Origin: JAYPUG01 sp038117265
GTDB lineage: Bacteria > Pseudomonadota > Alphaproteobacteria > UBA6615
Length of the DNA stretch: 64,000 nucleotides
Assembly: GCA_038117265.1 (NCBI GenBank)
Contig: JAYOFO010000008.1
Span: forward strand, 1-64,000
Reading direction: 5' to 3'
Shown here: in pieces, positions 55,519 to 64,000 of the stretch
Layout: each line of letters opens with the position of its first letter
Position numbering within the stretch: position 1 is the first letter of the stretch
Translations under genes and position numbers: made by a program
Notes under the pieces: model-generated
What the model saw: only the letters and a program-made list of their open reading frames with translations
Databases searched by the model: none
Told to the model about the DNA's origin: nothing

Positions 55519-56165
55519 ATGAAAAAAAATCGGCCAAGACCGCATTCTCCGAAGATCACAGGCGCGGACTGCATCTGCCGCTTGCCGCCGTGCTAATCGG
55601 CGGCGTGACGCTTCTTATCGCCGCCGCGGTGGGAAGTGTCCTGCTGACCACCCTGACGAGCGCGACGCGCAGCACATTCGAACTCGTGGCCGAACGCGCG
55701 GAAGGCACGCTCGACAAGTATATCGGCGATGCGATCATGGCGTTCTGGGGTGCGCCCGAGCATTTGCCCGACCACGCCGACCGCGCCTTGCGTGCCGCCG
55801 CCGAAATCCAGCGGCGCGTATGTGCCGACAATGACGCGCGGCGCGCACGCGGCGAACCGCCATTGGCGATCCGGATCGGCGTCCACACCGGTCCGGTCGT
55901 GGTGGGCAACATCGGCTCGCGCAGTCGCGTCAACTACACCATCGTCGGCGATACCGTGAACACCGCCTCGCGGATCGACTCGCTGGCCAAGGACTTCGCA
56001 TCCGAGGAGGACTGCATCGTCCTCGTGAGCGGGGACACGTGCGCGCACGTGACCGAAGCTGCGGGGGCCGGCTTCGTTCTGACCGGTCTCGGCGATCACG
56101 AAATCCGCGGGCGCCAAGGCACGGTCGCGGTGTTCCGGCTGGACGCCGGCGAGGCGTCGGGCTAA
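55519..56165 (+). pseudogene. Class III nucleotide cyclase with internal deletion and start-frame shift
   Basis: ATG at 55519 is followed by eight A, then a stop after 25 codons. The frame that carries the recognisable protein differs: with nine A (or by another start) it would continue as SAKTAFSEDHRRGL, one transmembrane segment (LPLAAVLIGGVTLLIAAAVG), then TRSTFELVAERAEGTLDKYIGDAIMAFWGAPEH. That join skips from a membrane-proximal part straight to the middle of a cyclase domain, so the first metal-binding aspartate segment and most sensor sequence are missing. The rest (IRIGVHTGPVVVGNIGSRSRVNYTIVGD) is normal. It is not likely to produce cAMP. Divergent from pccA. Confidence 0.75.
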
Positions 56166-56175
56166 GCAGCCGACC

Positions 56176-56916
56176 ATGGACGCCGAAGAACTCCAACGCC
56201 GCGTTGCGGCCTTCCCCTACTGGTACCACCGGATCGAATTGCCCGGCGGCGTGACAACGCCCGGCTGGGCGCCGCTGTCTGTGGATGCCTACCGCATCCC
56301 CGACGACCTGACGGGCAAGCGGGTGCTGGATATCGGGGCCTGGGACGGTTTCTGGACCTTCGAGGCGCTGCGCCGCGGCGCCAGCCAGGTGATCGCCATC
56401 GACGATTTTTCCGACTTCGTCGGCCAGATCGAGGCCGAGGACCGACGTGCCTGGGAAACGTTCGACCTGTGCCGCGAAGCGCTCGGGCATGACCATGAGC
56501 GGTGCCAGCGCCACGAGATGACGGTCTATGACCTGGCCCCCGAGACGTTCGGGACGTTCGATGTCGTGCTCTGCTTCGGCGTCCTCTATCACCTGCGCTG
56601 GCCGATGTATGCGATCGACCGGATGGCGGCCGTTTGCACCGGCGATCTGTTCATGGAATCCGCCATCGCCGACGACTTCAGCGCCTATCGCGGCGGGCTG
56701 GGCGCGGGCTTCGGCGGCGACATGGTGATGGAGTTCTATCCCAACGACGAGTACGGCGAGAACGAGACCAACTGGTGGGCCCCGACCCTGCGCTGCATGG
56801 GAAGCATGGTGAAGGCGGCAGGCTTCGATGCCGTTCGGGGATGGAAGCTGACCGACGCGCCGGAGCGGGTCTCGCAGTGCCGCGGCTTCGTGTGGGGCAG
56901 CCGCACCGCCGGCTAG
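56176..56916 (+). CDS. SAM-dependent methyltransferase (DUF1698/CmoB-like)
   Basis: A 246-residue methyltransferase. The SAM-binding motif VLDIGAWDGFWTFEALRRG (near residue 50) and the post-motif FDVVLCFGVLYHLRWPM match the DUF1698 family around CmoB. Residues LPGGVTTPGWAPLSVD are also typical. Some members are not tRNA-modifying; substrate is unknown. ATG at 56176, 11 bases after the cyclase remnant stop. No frame damage, unlike both neighbours. Confidence 0.85.
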   Translation: MDAEELQRRVAAFPYWYHRIELPGGVTTPGWAPLSVDAYRIPDDLTGKRVLDIGAWDGFWTFEALRRGASQVIAIDDFSDFVGQIEAEDRRAWETFDLCREALGHDHERCQRHEMTVYDLAPETFGTFDVVLCFGVLYHLRWPMYAIDRMAAVCTGDLFMESAIADDFSAYRGGLGAGFGGDMVMEFYPNDEYGENETNWWAPTLRCMGSMVKAAGFDAVRGWKLTDAPERVSQCRGFVWGSRTAG

Positions 56917-56988
56917 GCCCCGCGCCTTGACAGCCACTGCAACCCGGCCAACCATCGATATCTCACCGTCTACCGACTAACGGCCAAT

Positions 56989-58092
56989 ATGACGACCGTC
57001 ATCTCCGAACACGCCACCGTCCACACGGCCCGGGCACGGGCCGAAGGCGATGATTTGTGGATCGACAACGATGCCCTGGAACCGGCCACGGGCTGGTCGA
57101 TCAAGCCCGAGGGTTTGTGTCACGGCCCGATCTGCGTTCCCGTTCCGCGCGATGCGGCCGGCGCCTATGTGCGCGACGGCGCGGTCAACATCGCGGCGTT
57201 CTAGCGCCGGCTCGACAAGCTGATCGCGCGCTCCGAGGCGGGCGACGTCTGGGTGTTGGGCGAAGGGGCCGCGGATCGCCTGGCGGCGCTGCGCTCGCTG
57301 GAGGCGCCCGATTTCACCCTGCCCGATGTCGATGGCAATCCCGTCTCGCTGTCGAACTTCCGGGGCAAAAAGGTCCTGCTGGCCAGCTGGGCATCCTGGT
57401 GACGCTGCCGCGAGGACCTGTCCGTGTGGCAGGAACTATATGACGAGCTGAAGGAAACGGGTTTCACCATCATCGCCGTGGCGCTCGATTCCGACCTGGA
57501 TGCCGTGCGCCACTGGTACGAGGCGGCCGGGAACCCGGACTATCCGGTTCTCATCGACCGCACGCACCGCCTCGCCGACCTGTACAATCTGGTGAACGTG
57601 CCGCAGGCGATCTGGATCGACGAGGACCGGAAGATCGTCCGGCCGCCGGAGACGGCGGGCTATTACGATTCTATTCGCTTCATGGACCCCGAGACGATGG
57701 CCGTTCCCGAGGCCGAAGCCGCAAAGGTCGGCGAGGCACGCAGAATCTATCTCGCCGCCATCCACGACTGGATCGAACACGGCGCCGACAGCCGCTTCGC
57801 CAAACCCGCGAACGAGGCGGCAACCGGGATGCCCGAGGCGACCGAAATGACGGCGCTGGCGCACGCGCTGATCCGCCTCGGCCGGCACCTGAACGACCTC
57901 GGTCGCGCCGACGAGGCCGCGCGGCACATGGCCGAGGCGAGCCGGCTGCACCCCGATTCCTGGGCCATGTGGCGGCAGGCAGCGGAAAAGAACGCCGCCG
58001 GGCTGGCGACGACGCCGGAGTTCCTCGCGCGCGTTCGGGCGCTCGGCGAGAAGCGCTACTACCCGCCGCCCGACATCGAGGGCATGCCCTGA
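56989..58092 (+). pseudogene. Redoxin (AhpC/TSA-like) frame with in-frame TAG and TGA; possible selenoprotein
   Basis: From ATG 56989 the frame runs 368 codons if two stops are ignored. The N-terminal 71 residues hold GWSIKPEGLCHGPICVPVP. TAG (57202-57204) follows AAF, and a redoxin domain opens LEAPDFTLPDVDGNPVSLSNF. TGA (57400-57402) lies in WASW-TGA-RCREDL, exactly where related proteins have a redox-active Cys or selenocysteine, and 229 more codons are intact (ELKETGFTIIAVALD, VPQAIWIDEDRKIVRPPE). A stem-loop (57405-57432) starts 2 bases past the TGA. If TGA were read as selenocysteine, only TAG would break it. Decay, recoding or a sequence error are all possible. Confidence 0.7.
57405..57432 (+). 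promoter_or_regulatory. Candidate SECIS-like hairpin after the TGA
   Basis: CTGCC (57405-57409) pairs with GGCAG (57428-57432); inside it G-U and C-G pairs continue (GCG with TGT), a single A/G mismatch, then GGA with TCC around a CCTG loop. It starts two bases past TGA in the redoxin frame. Bacterial SECIS elements sit just there but should have a G at the start of the loop; here the loop starts with C, and the loop is 14 bases from TGA, slightly close. Suggestive only. Confidence 0.35.
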
Positions 58093-58119
58093 GGCCCGAG
58101 CCCGGGTGCGAAATTCGCC

Positions 58120-59652
58120 CTAGAGCGGAATGTTGTCGTGCTTCTTCCAGGGGTTCTCGAGCTGCTTGTTCTCGAGCAGGCGCAGCGCCCGGCAGATGCG
58201 CCGCCGCGTCGAATGTGGGTAGATCACGTCGTCGATGAAGCCCTTCTGGGCCGCCACGAACGGGTTTGCGAACCGCTTGCGGTACTCCTCGGTCCGCGCC
58301 TCGATCTTCGCCGGATCTTCGCGATCCTCGCGATAGATGATCTCCACCGCCCCCTTCGGTCCCATCACCGCGATCTCAGCCGTTGGCCAGGCATAGTTCA
58401 CGTCGCCCCGGATGTGCTTCGACGACATGACGTCGTAGGCGCCGCCATAGGCCTTGCGGATGATTACCGTGACCTTCGGCACCGTCGCCTCGGCATAGGC
58501 GAACAGCAGCTTCGCGCCGTGCTTGATGATGCCGCCATACTCCTGCACGGTGCCCGGCAGGAATCCCGGCACGTCCACGAAGGTGACGATCGGGATATTG
58601 AAGCAGTCGCAGAACCGCACGAAGCGCGCGCCCTTCTTGGCGGAATCGATGTCGAGACAGCCGGCGAGCACCATCGGCTGGTTGGCCACGAATCCGACCG
58701 TGCGCCCCTCCATCCGGCCGAAGCCGATAACAATGTTGCCGGCATGCTCGGCCTGCAGTTCGAAGAAATCGCCCTCGTCGACGACCTTGGTGATCAGTTC
58801 CTTGATGTCGTAGGGCTTGCTCGGATCGGGCGGGATCAGCGTGTCGAGCGACGGCTCCAGCCGATCGAACGGGTCGCTCGTCGGCCACACCGGGGGGCGC
58901 TCACGGTTGTTGAGCGGCAGGAAATCGAAGAACCGGCGAAGCTGCAACAGCATGTCGACGTCGTTCTCGAACGCCCTGTCCGCGACGCTCGATTTCGTCG
59001 TGTGGGTCGAGGCGCCGCCCAACTCCTCATGGGTGACCTCCTCGTGGGTGACGGTCTTCACCACGTCGGGACCGGTCACGAACATGTAGGAGGTGTCGCG
59101 CACCATGAAGATGAAATCGGTCATCGCCGGCGAATAGACCGCGCCGCCCGCGCACGGCCCCATGATCGCCGAGACCTGCGGGATCACGCCCGAGGCGTTG
59201 ACGTTGCGCTGGAACACGTCGGCATAGCCGGCGAGCGAGCCGACACCTTCCTGAATTCGCGCCCCGCCAGAATCGTTGAGCCCGAGGACCGGCACCCCGT
59301 TCTTCATCGCCATGTCCATGATCTTGCAGATCTTCTGGGCATGCGCCTCCGACAGCGAACCGCCGAAGACCGTGAAGTCCTGGGAGAAGACGAACACCTT
59401 GCGCCCGTTGATCAAGCCCCAGCCGGTGACCACGCCATCGCCGGGGATCGGCTCGATCCCTGCGGTCATCTCGTTCGGCGCCTGTTCGACGAACATGTCG
59501 AACTCCTCGAAACTGTTCTCGTCGAGCAGGAGTTCGATGCGCTCTCGCGCCGTCAGCTTCCCCTTGGTGTGCTGGGACTCGATCCGGCGCTCTCCGCCGC
59601 CGAGCCGCGCGCGGGCGCGCCGCGCTTCCAGTTGATCCAGAATGTCCTGCAT
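58120..59652 (-). CDS. pccB: Propionyl/acyl-CoA carboxylase beta subunit (carboxyltransferase)
   Basis: A 510-residue carboxyltransferase with two crotonase-like halves. Visible: SQDFTVFGGSLSEAHAQKICKIMD, GPCAGGAVYSPAMTDFIFMV (first oxyanion loop), FVDVPGFLPGTVQEYGGIIKHGAK and KAYGGAYDVMSSKHIRGD (second). It moves carbon dioxide from biotin on PccA to propionyl-CoA. ATG at 59652 (MQDILDQLEARRARAR). The usual adjacent pccA is 2.7 kb away, separated by a decaying region and an intact methyltransferase. Confidence 0.93.
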   Translation of the reverse strand: MQDILDQLEARRARARLGGGERRIESQHTKGKLTARERIELLLDENSFEEFDMFVEQAPNEMTAGIEPIPGDGVVTGWGLINGRKVFVFSQDFTVFGGSLSEAHAQKICKIMDMAMKNGVPVLGLNDSGGARIQEGVGSLAGYADVFQRNVNASGVIPQVSAIMGPCAGGAVYSPAMTDFIFMVRDTSYMFVTGPDVVKTVTHEEVTHEELGGASTHTTKSSVADRAFENDVDMLLQLRRFFDFLPLNNRERPPVWPTSDPFDRLEPSLDTLIPPDPSKPYDIKELITKVVDEGDFFELQAEHAGNIVIGFGRMEGRTVGFVANQPMVLAGCLDIDSAKKGARFVRFCDCFNIPIVTFVDVPGFLPGTVQEYGGIIKHGAKLLFAYAEATVPKVTVIIRKAYGGAYDVMSSKHIRGDVNYAWPTAEIAVMGPKGAVEIIYREDREDPAKIEARTEEYRKRFANPFVAAQKGFIDDVIYPHSTRRRICRALRLLENKQLENPWKKHDNIPL

Positions 59653-59732
59653 CGCGCATCCCCGTGCACGTTCGTGTCAGGGATCAAATAGCAGGTTTTC
59701 GGAGAGTCAGACCAGTTGGCACGAATGGCGGC

Positions 59733-60437
59733 TCAGCCGGCGCGCAACAGCTCCAGGAACGCAGCCGCGCACTCGATCTCGTCCCTGAGGGCCGCGCGAC
59801 GGCGCGACGCTTCCGCATCCGCGCCCCACACCTCCTCCTGGAACGATTCGTCGAGCTGACTGACTTCCACCGCCGCCGGGGCATCGAGCCGCCCGTGGGA
59901 CAGTGCCAGCGCGACCACCACCGAGCCGCTCGCCGCCACCGCCACGCCAAGCGCGGCCAGCTCGAAATGATCATGGGCGTCCACCGCGGCGCGCAACCGT
60001 TCGATCGCTTCCGGCGGCTGATCGACCGGCAGCAACCCCTCGGTCGCGACCAGCTCGGCGCCGAACGCATCGCGCGTCCATTCGATCAGCGGTTCCCATG
60101 CCCGCGACTGGCGAACGACGAGGCTCGTGGGCGCCGGCGCGCGATAGCAGACGAGGTCCGTCTCGCCATAGGTCGCCACCCGGTCGACATAGGCCCGCCG
60201 GTCGGCCGCAACACGATCAAGCGCCGTTGCCGCAATACGCGTCATCGGCATCGCCTCGACGTCGATTTCGTCCCCCTGGCTGCGCCATTCCCCGGCGATG
60301 GCATCGGCGAGGGCCGCCTTGGGCACGATGAGGTCTCGGCGCAACGGCGTGCGGACCGGCCTGGAATCGAGGCGAACTCCGTAGCCATCGACGTGGGCCT
60401 CGGGGACAACCGCCACTTCCTTGTAGAAACGCTTCAC
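59733..60437 (-). CDS. ATP12 family F1-ATPase assembly chaperone
   Basis: A 234-residue protein, starting MKRFYKEVAVVPEAHVDGYGVRLDSRPVRTP, which is typical of alphaproteobacterial and mitochondrial ATP12, binding the F1 alpha subunit during assembly. Conserved WRSQGDEIDVEAMPMTRIA and YGETDLVCYRAPAP are visible. ATG at 60437. Located just downstream of the AsmA-like gene on the same strand with 5 bases between them, so likely an operon. Its presence supports the alphaproteobacterial origin. Confidence 0.92.
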   Translation of the reverse strand: MKRFYKEVAVVPEAHVDGYGVRLDSRPVRTPLRRDLIVPKAALADAIAGEWRSQGDEIDVEAMPMTRIAATALDRVAADRRAYVDRVATYGETDLVCYRAPAPTSLVVRQSRAWEPLIEWTRDAFGAELVATEGLLPVDQPPEAIERLRAAVDAHDHFELAALGVAVAASGSVVVALALSHGRLDAPAAVEVSQLDESFQEEVWGADAEASRRRAALRDEIECAAAFLELLRAG

Positions 60438-60442
60438 GGGAC

Positions 60443-63361
60443 CTAGCGACCGAGGATGCTCTTGAGGCCGTCGCCGACCCCCTCGATAACCTTGGACGGT
60501 GCATTCAGCACACCGCCCGAACCACCTTCGCCCAGCGGTTTGGTCGGCGTGGCATCGGATTGCCCCTCGGTCTCGGTCGCGAACTTGACGCAGGGATGGT
60601 CGTTGCCGCCCATCTCGGTCAGTCCGATCAAGGCGGCGGGCGGAAACACCACCGCACCGATCAGGCTGCCGATCTTGGCAAGCGAGATCACGGCATCCGG
60701 AGCGAACGAAGGGTCGTCGAGCGGTCCGCTGACGCGCACAGGAACAGCCAGGCTCAGATCGAGCCCGCGCGGCGACGGCGATATCTTCAGGTCGTAGCGC
60801 TCCTTGCCGAGGTCGATCTTGCCGCTTGCCGTCAACACGATGACTTCGGTGTCGAGCACCCCCACCCTGCTGGTCGCGATTCCCTGCGCGAGCTCGAAGT
60901 CACTCGCCAGGCACTCGACGATCACCCACTCCTTCTTGCCGAGAATCTGGCCGATGCTAGAGAACACGCCGCTCACATAGCCGAGCCCCTCATTGCGCAT
61001 CCATCCCTTCGCCATAAGCACCCGGGCATGTCCGTCGAGGCTGCCCATGATCTGGGCGAGTGTCGTTCCCGAGCCCGACAGCGCCACGTTCATCGTCCCC
61101 TGTCCCTCGACCACGTCGAGATCCGCGAAATCCTTTAACAACTGGCCGAGTTGCAGGTTCGGACCGACGAGCGACAGGTTCACGAGCGGTGTACCGGCAC
61201 GCGCGTCAACGTTGAAGGCGCCCCGCAGGTCGCTGCCCGCGTAAGTGGTGACGAGCGGACGGATGTCGAGCACGCCGTCGTCGAGGACGATGCGAATGTC
61301 CGTGTTCGTGTACGTCCCGTAGGGGGTCAGGAGTTCTCCGGCCTTGAGTGCGATGTCCAACTCGAGCCCGGTGAGAAATTCCAGCGGCAGTGGATCGTGC
61401 GAGAATACGGGCTCGGCTTTGTCGGTTTTCGCCCTCCGCTCCGCTTCCTCGCGCGAGACCAGGTTCGGGCGGTGCGCCTCCTCTTCGTCCGGGAAGTAAT
61501 GCGTCAGGTCGAAGCGCCCCGTTTCGAGCCTCGCCTCGATCATCGGCACCGCGCCGCTCAGGTCGACCCGACCGCTGCCTTTCAGTTCGGAGCCGTTGTT
61601 GCGCAGGTCCATGCGTTCGAACATCGCTTGCGTCTCGTCACCCTTGAGCGCGATTGCGATGTCGAGCGGACCGACATCGGGAAGTTCCGCGCCGATCAGG
61701 GGTTCGAAGAAGTCCAGGGTCTGTCCATCCGCCGTCACGCTGATGTCGTACGACGCCCGCAGCGTGTCGCCCGAGCGATCGACATTCACGGTCCCGGTGA
61801 TCCGGCTGCGGTCGACCGCGACGTTCCCGAGCTCGACGGTCGCCTTGTCCAGCGTCCCCACGGCCTTGATGTCGCCATCGATGCTTCCGACGTTGGCGAC
61901 GTCGTTCCCCAGATAGGGCCGCAGGACATCCAGCGACTGCTCTTTCGCCTGCAGCGACACGTCGTAGGCGAGCTTCGGTTCGCCCTCGATATCGTCGACG
62001 TTCACGCGGCCCGCAACGGTCGTTCCGCTCGCCCGGACATCCGTGATCTCGATCCGCGCCTTGGCCCGATCGCCCTCGAAGCGGACGACCCCGCGGATCG
62101 GTCCGAAGTCCGGCAAGCTCGTCCCCGCGAACGGTTCAGCAATTGCTAGGGTCTGGCCATCGGCGGTCAGGCTCAGATCGTAGGCGACGGCCGGAGGCTC
62201 GGCCGCCAGGCCAATCGTCACCGACCCGGAAAGCCGGCTCTTGTCCACGATGACGGCGTTGGGCTCCAGCCTGGCCTGCGCGAGATTGCCGATGATGTTG
62301 ATCGAGCCGGTCAGCGGGCCCAGCGTGTCGAGCGGCAGCCCCGTGTAGATCGAGGTCAAGCGCAAGGATTGACCGTCCAGGACGAGCCTGAGGTCGTAAT
62401 CGAGCGTGGCGTCACCGGCGACGTCGGCGCGTGCCTCGCCTTCGAGGCGAAACCGATCGGTCTCGAACAATATGTCCTCGACGACCGGCCTCTCGGTTTG
62501 TCCGGTGACATGCGCGGACAGGCTGATGCGCCCGAGCGGCGGAAGCTTTGCCCCGACGAAGGTCTGGATCGTCTCCAGCCCGTTGCCCGAAATCAGGATG
62601 TCGACGTCGAAACCTTCCGGATTGGCCGGTTGGCGCACGCCGCCGTCGATCTGCACGTCGAACCCCAGCACCTGGCCGACCAGGGTGACCGGGACGGGCT
62701 CGCCGCCCGACATGATCGCTTCCAGCGAACCCACGCGTCCGCTCAACGCGACCGTCGCGACATTCTCTGCCACTCGCAGGTCGCCGGCGATGTCGATATC
62801 GAGCGGACCGTCAGGCTCCTCGGGAACGGCGATGGCCTTCTGCAGGTCGAATATGGTGGTCGTCCCGGCCGCACCGTCGACCACGGTGACCTTGAGCTTC
62901 TCAATCACTGCCTGTTCGAAACCGATAACCAGGCCGCCACCATTCTCCCGACGGCCGTCGGAAGCATCCTCTCCGAAATCCAGGTTGCTGCGCCCGTCGG
63001 CCGCATTCTCGATCACCACATCGGTGTCGCGGAGCGTGATGTGCCCGGCGCGAAACGTGCCGCCAAGCAACGGCAGAAGCGCGAACTCGACATCGAACGT
63101 GCCGATCCGCAGCATTTCCCGATGCGTGCCCCACTCGGCGTTGGACAGGCGCACATCGCGCAGGAGGAGCCGTGTGTCGAGCCCGATGTCGAGATCGATC
63201 GGACCGCCGAACGTGACCGTTCGCCCCGTCACGGCCGCCACCATCCGCGCGACGCGATCCTTGTGTTCGTTGGGATCGAAGTTCAACGCATACGCCACGC
63301 CCGCGACCATGACGACCACGGTCAGCACCACGACGATCTTCAAGACAGTGCGCACGCGCAT
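60443..63361 (-). CDS. AsmA family protein with internal repeats
   Basis: A 972-residue membrane-anchored periplasmic protein: N-terminal transmembrane helix (VLKIVVVLTVVVMVAGVAYAL), an AsmA domain (VTGRTVTFGGPIDLDIGLDTRLLLRDV), then four repeats of about 80 residues marked by ADGQTLxxxEPLxGxxLPDxGP, and a C-terminal AsmA domain (LGKERYDLKISPSPRGLDLSL). AsmA-like proteins are thought to shuttle phospholipids to the outer membrane. ATG at 63361 has AGGGA upstream; an in-frame ATG at 63391 is further off. ATP12 follows. Confidence 0.9.
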   Translation of the reverse strand: MRVRTVLKIVVVLTVVVMVAGVAYALNFDPNEHKDRVARMVAAVTGRTVTFGGPIDLDIGLDTRLLLRDVRLSNAEWGTHREMLRIGTFDVEFALLPLLGGTFRAGHITLRDTDVVIENAADGRSNLDFGEDASDGRRENGGGLVIGFEQAVIEKLKVTVVDGAAGTTTIFDLQKAIAVPEEPDGPLDIDIAGDLRVAENVATVALSGRVGSLEAIMSGGEPVPVTLVGQVLGFDVQIDGGVRQPANPEGFDVDILISGNGLETIQTFVGAKLPPLGRISLSAHVTGQTERPVVEDILFETDRFRLEGEARADVAGDATLDYDLRLVLDGQSLRLTSIYTGLPLDTLGPLTGSINIIGNLAQARLEPNAVIVDKSRLSGSVTIGLAAEPPAVAYDLSLTADGQTLAIAEPFAGTSLPDFGPIRGVVRFEGDRAKARIEITDVRASGTTVAGRVNVDDIEGEPKLAYDVSLQAKEQSLDVLRPYLGNDVANVGSIDGDIKAVGTLDKATVELGNVAVDRSRITGTVNVDRSGDTLRASYDISVTADGQTLDFFEPLIGAELPDVGPLDIAIALKGDETQAMFERMDLRNNGSELKGSGRVDLSGAVPMIEARLETGRFDLTHYFPDEEEAHRPNLVSREEAERRAKTDKAEPVFSHDPLPLEFLTGLELDIALKAGELLTPYGTYTNTDIRIVLDDGVLDIRPLVTTYAGSDLRGAFNVDARAGTPLVNLSLVGPNLQLGQLLKDFADLDVVEGQGTMNVALSGSGTTLAQIMGSLDGHARVLMAKGWMRNEGLGYVSGVFSSIGQILGKKEWVIVECLASDFELAQGIATSRVGVLDTEVIVLTASGKIDLGKERYDLKISPSPRGLDLSLAVPVRVSGPLDDPSFAPDAVISLAKIGSLIGAVVFPPAALIGLTEMGGNDHPCVKFATETEGQSDATPTKPLGEGGSGGVLNAPSKVIEGVGDGLKSILGR

Positions 63362-63485
63362 CCGGATATCCCTGAACGGGCTGCAGATCACGGGACCCGA
63401 CAGCGTTCGGACTCATAACTTAGGACCGGGGCATGCGCGAGGCCATTTGCGGCGAAAGCCGCGAACTCCACGGAATCGCCTCAAT

Positions 63486-64000
63486 TCAGCCGTTTCGCGG
63501 GTCGAAACCGAGGAACTTCCAGCTCGCCCGGAGGGTTTCGTCGAGCGGCGCTTCGAGCTCGAGCCGCCCCCCGTGGCCGGGATGCGGCAGCGAAAGGCGG
63601 CACGCATGCAGATGCAGCCGCCGGTCCAGGCCCTCGACATGGCTCTCATGACCGCCATACTTGGCGTCGCCCACGATCGGGGTGCCCATCGCCGCACAAT
63701 GCACGCGAAGCTGGTGGGTTCGTCCCGTCATCGGCCGCAGTTCGAGCCAGGCGACACGTTGACCGGCATGGTCGATGACCCGAAAGGCGGTCTCGGCCGG
63801 CTGCCCCTCATCGCTGGGCGCCATACGCTGCTGTCCGGGCCGTCCCTGCTTCGAAAGCGGTGCGTCGATGGTCCCCATATCCTCGTCCGGAACGCCGCAG
63901 ACCAGCGCCCAGTACACCTTCTCCACCTCGCGGCCGCGGAACATGGCGGTGAGTTCCTGCGCCGCCCGGCGCGTGCGCGCGAGCACCAGCAACCCGCTCG
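63486..64000 (-). CDS. RluC/RluD-type pseudouridine synthase, partial (N-terminus beyond window)
   Basis: The last 171 or so codons of a pseudouridine synthase, in frame to the right edge (SGLLVLARTRRAAQELTAMF is just after the missing catalytic RLDxxTSG aspartate). The visible parts include EVEKVYWALVCGVP, PMTGRTHQLRVHCAAMG and IVGDAKYGG. It likely modifies 23S rRNA; RluC and RluD cannot be told apart without the start. A 124-base region separates it from the AsmA-like gene on the same strand. Confidence 0.88.
   Translation of the reverse strand, partial: SGLLVLARTRRAAQELTAMFRGREVEKVYWALVCGVPDEDMGTIDAPLSKQGRPGQQRMAPSDEGQPAETAFRVIDHAGQRVAWLELRPMTGRTHQLRVHCAAMGTPIVGDAKYGGHESHVEGLDRRLHLHACRLSLPHPGHGGRLELEAPLDETLRASWKFLGFDPRNG

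Overview
The window is a GC-rich, densely packed chromosomal segment of an alphaproteobacterium, most likely Rhodospirillales-like. Support for this includes an ATP12 family F1-ATPase assembly chaperone, a cysE-iscR-led SUF operon with SufT, SufU and two extra cysteine desulfurases, RNase E with an acidic insert in its S1 domain, a NrtR-type NAD regulator, CbpM/DnaJ, and propionyl-CoA carboxylase subunits. Most genes are housekeeping. I see no prophage, insertion sequence, CRISPR array or rRNA operon. One tRNA gene (Met, CAU) is present.

Layout. 0-2 kb: a partial unknown gene, a SixA-like phosphatase and the NrtR-like regulator. 2-6.3 kb: an MDR oxidoreductase facing a bicupin / UxaA dehydratase / SDR sugar-acid operon. 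6.3-7.8 kb: cbpM-dnaJ and tRNA-Met, with its own promoter and terminator. 7.8-13.1 kb: an ABC ATPase whose FtsX-type permease partner is frameshifted and truncated at the tRNA promoter, then an EamA exporter, a Rid protein, an alpha/beta hydrolase, mnmA and an exported protein. 13.1-24 kb: one long leftward SUF operon, cysE-iscR-desulfurase-iscS-sufB-C-D-S-U-T-A-fdx-tenA, with an IscR type 1 box inside its sigma70-like promoter. 24-34.7 kb: an alpha/beta hydrolase, anmK, tyrS, a giant YhdP/AsmA-like protein, then glnE-bcp-DUF455. 34.7-40.2 kb: two small ORFs, prfB with its programmed +1 frameshift, PBP1A and an N-acetylmuramoyl-L-alanine amidase. 40.2-48.2 kb: a long leader and rne, an aminotransferase, a gamma-glutamyltransferase-like lipoprotein without its nucleophile, an M48/TPR protease and a DsbA-like oxidoreductase. 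48.2-53.4 kb: maiA, an S9 peptidase, mgtE, lipB and acylphosphatase. 53.4-59.7 kb: pccA and pccB flanking a zone of decay. 59.7-64 kb: ATP12, an AsmA family protein with internal repeats, and a partial RluC/D-type pseudouridine synthase.

How the genes work together. The SUF operon joins cysteine supply (CysE), sulfur mobilisation (three cysteine desulfurases), scaffold and carriers (SufBCD, SufU, SufA, SufT), a ferredoxin and feedback control by IscR. PBP1A, the amidase, AnmK and the AsmA-like proteins concern the envelope. PccA and PccB form propionyl/acyl-CoA carboxylase, and AcpP-type hydrolysis, LipB and MaiA add small metabolic functions.

The most unusual locus is 56,989-58,092, a redoxin-family reading frame broken by an in-frame TAG and by an in-frame TGA exactly at the redox-active position, followed by a possible SECIS-like hairpin. 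It could be a decayed selenoprotein, an active one with a recent nonsense mutation, or a sequencing artefact. Nearby, a nucleotide cyclase has lost its middle and is out of frame with its ATG at an A8 run.
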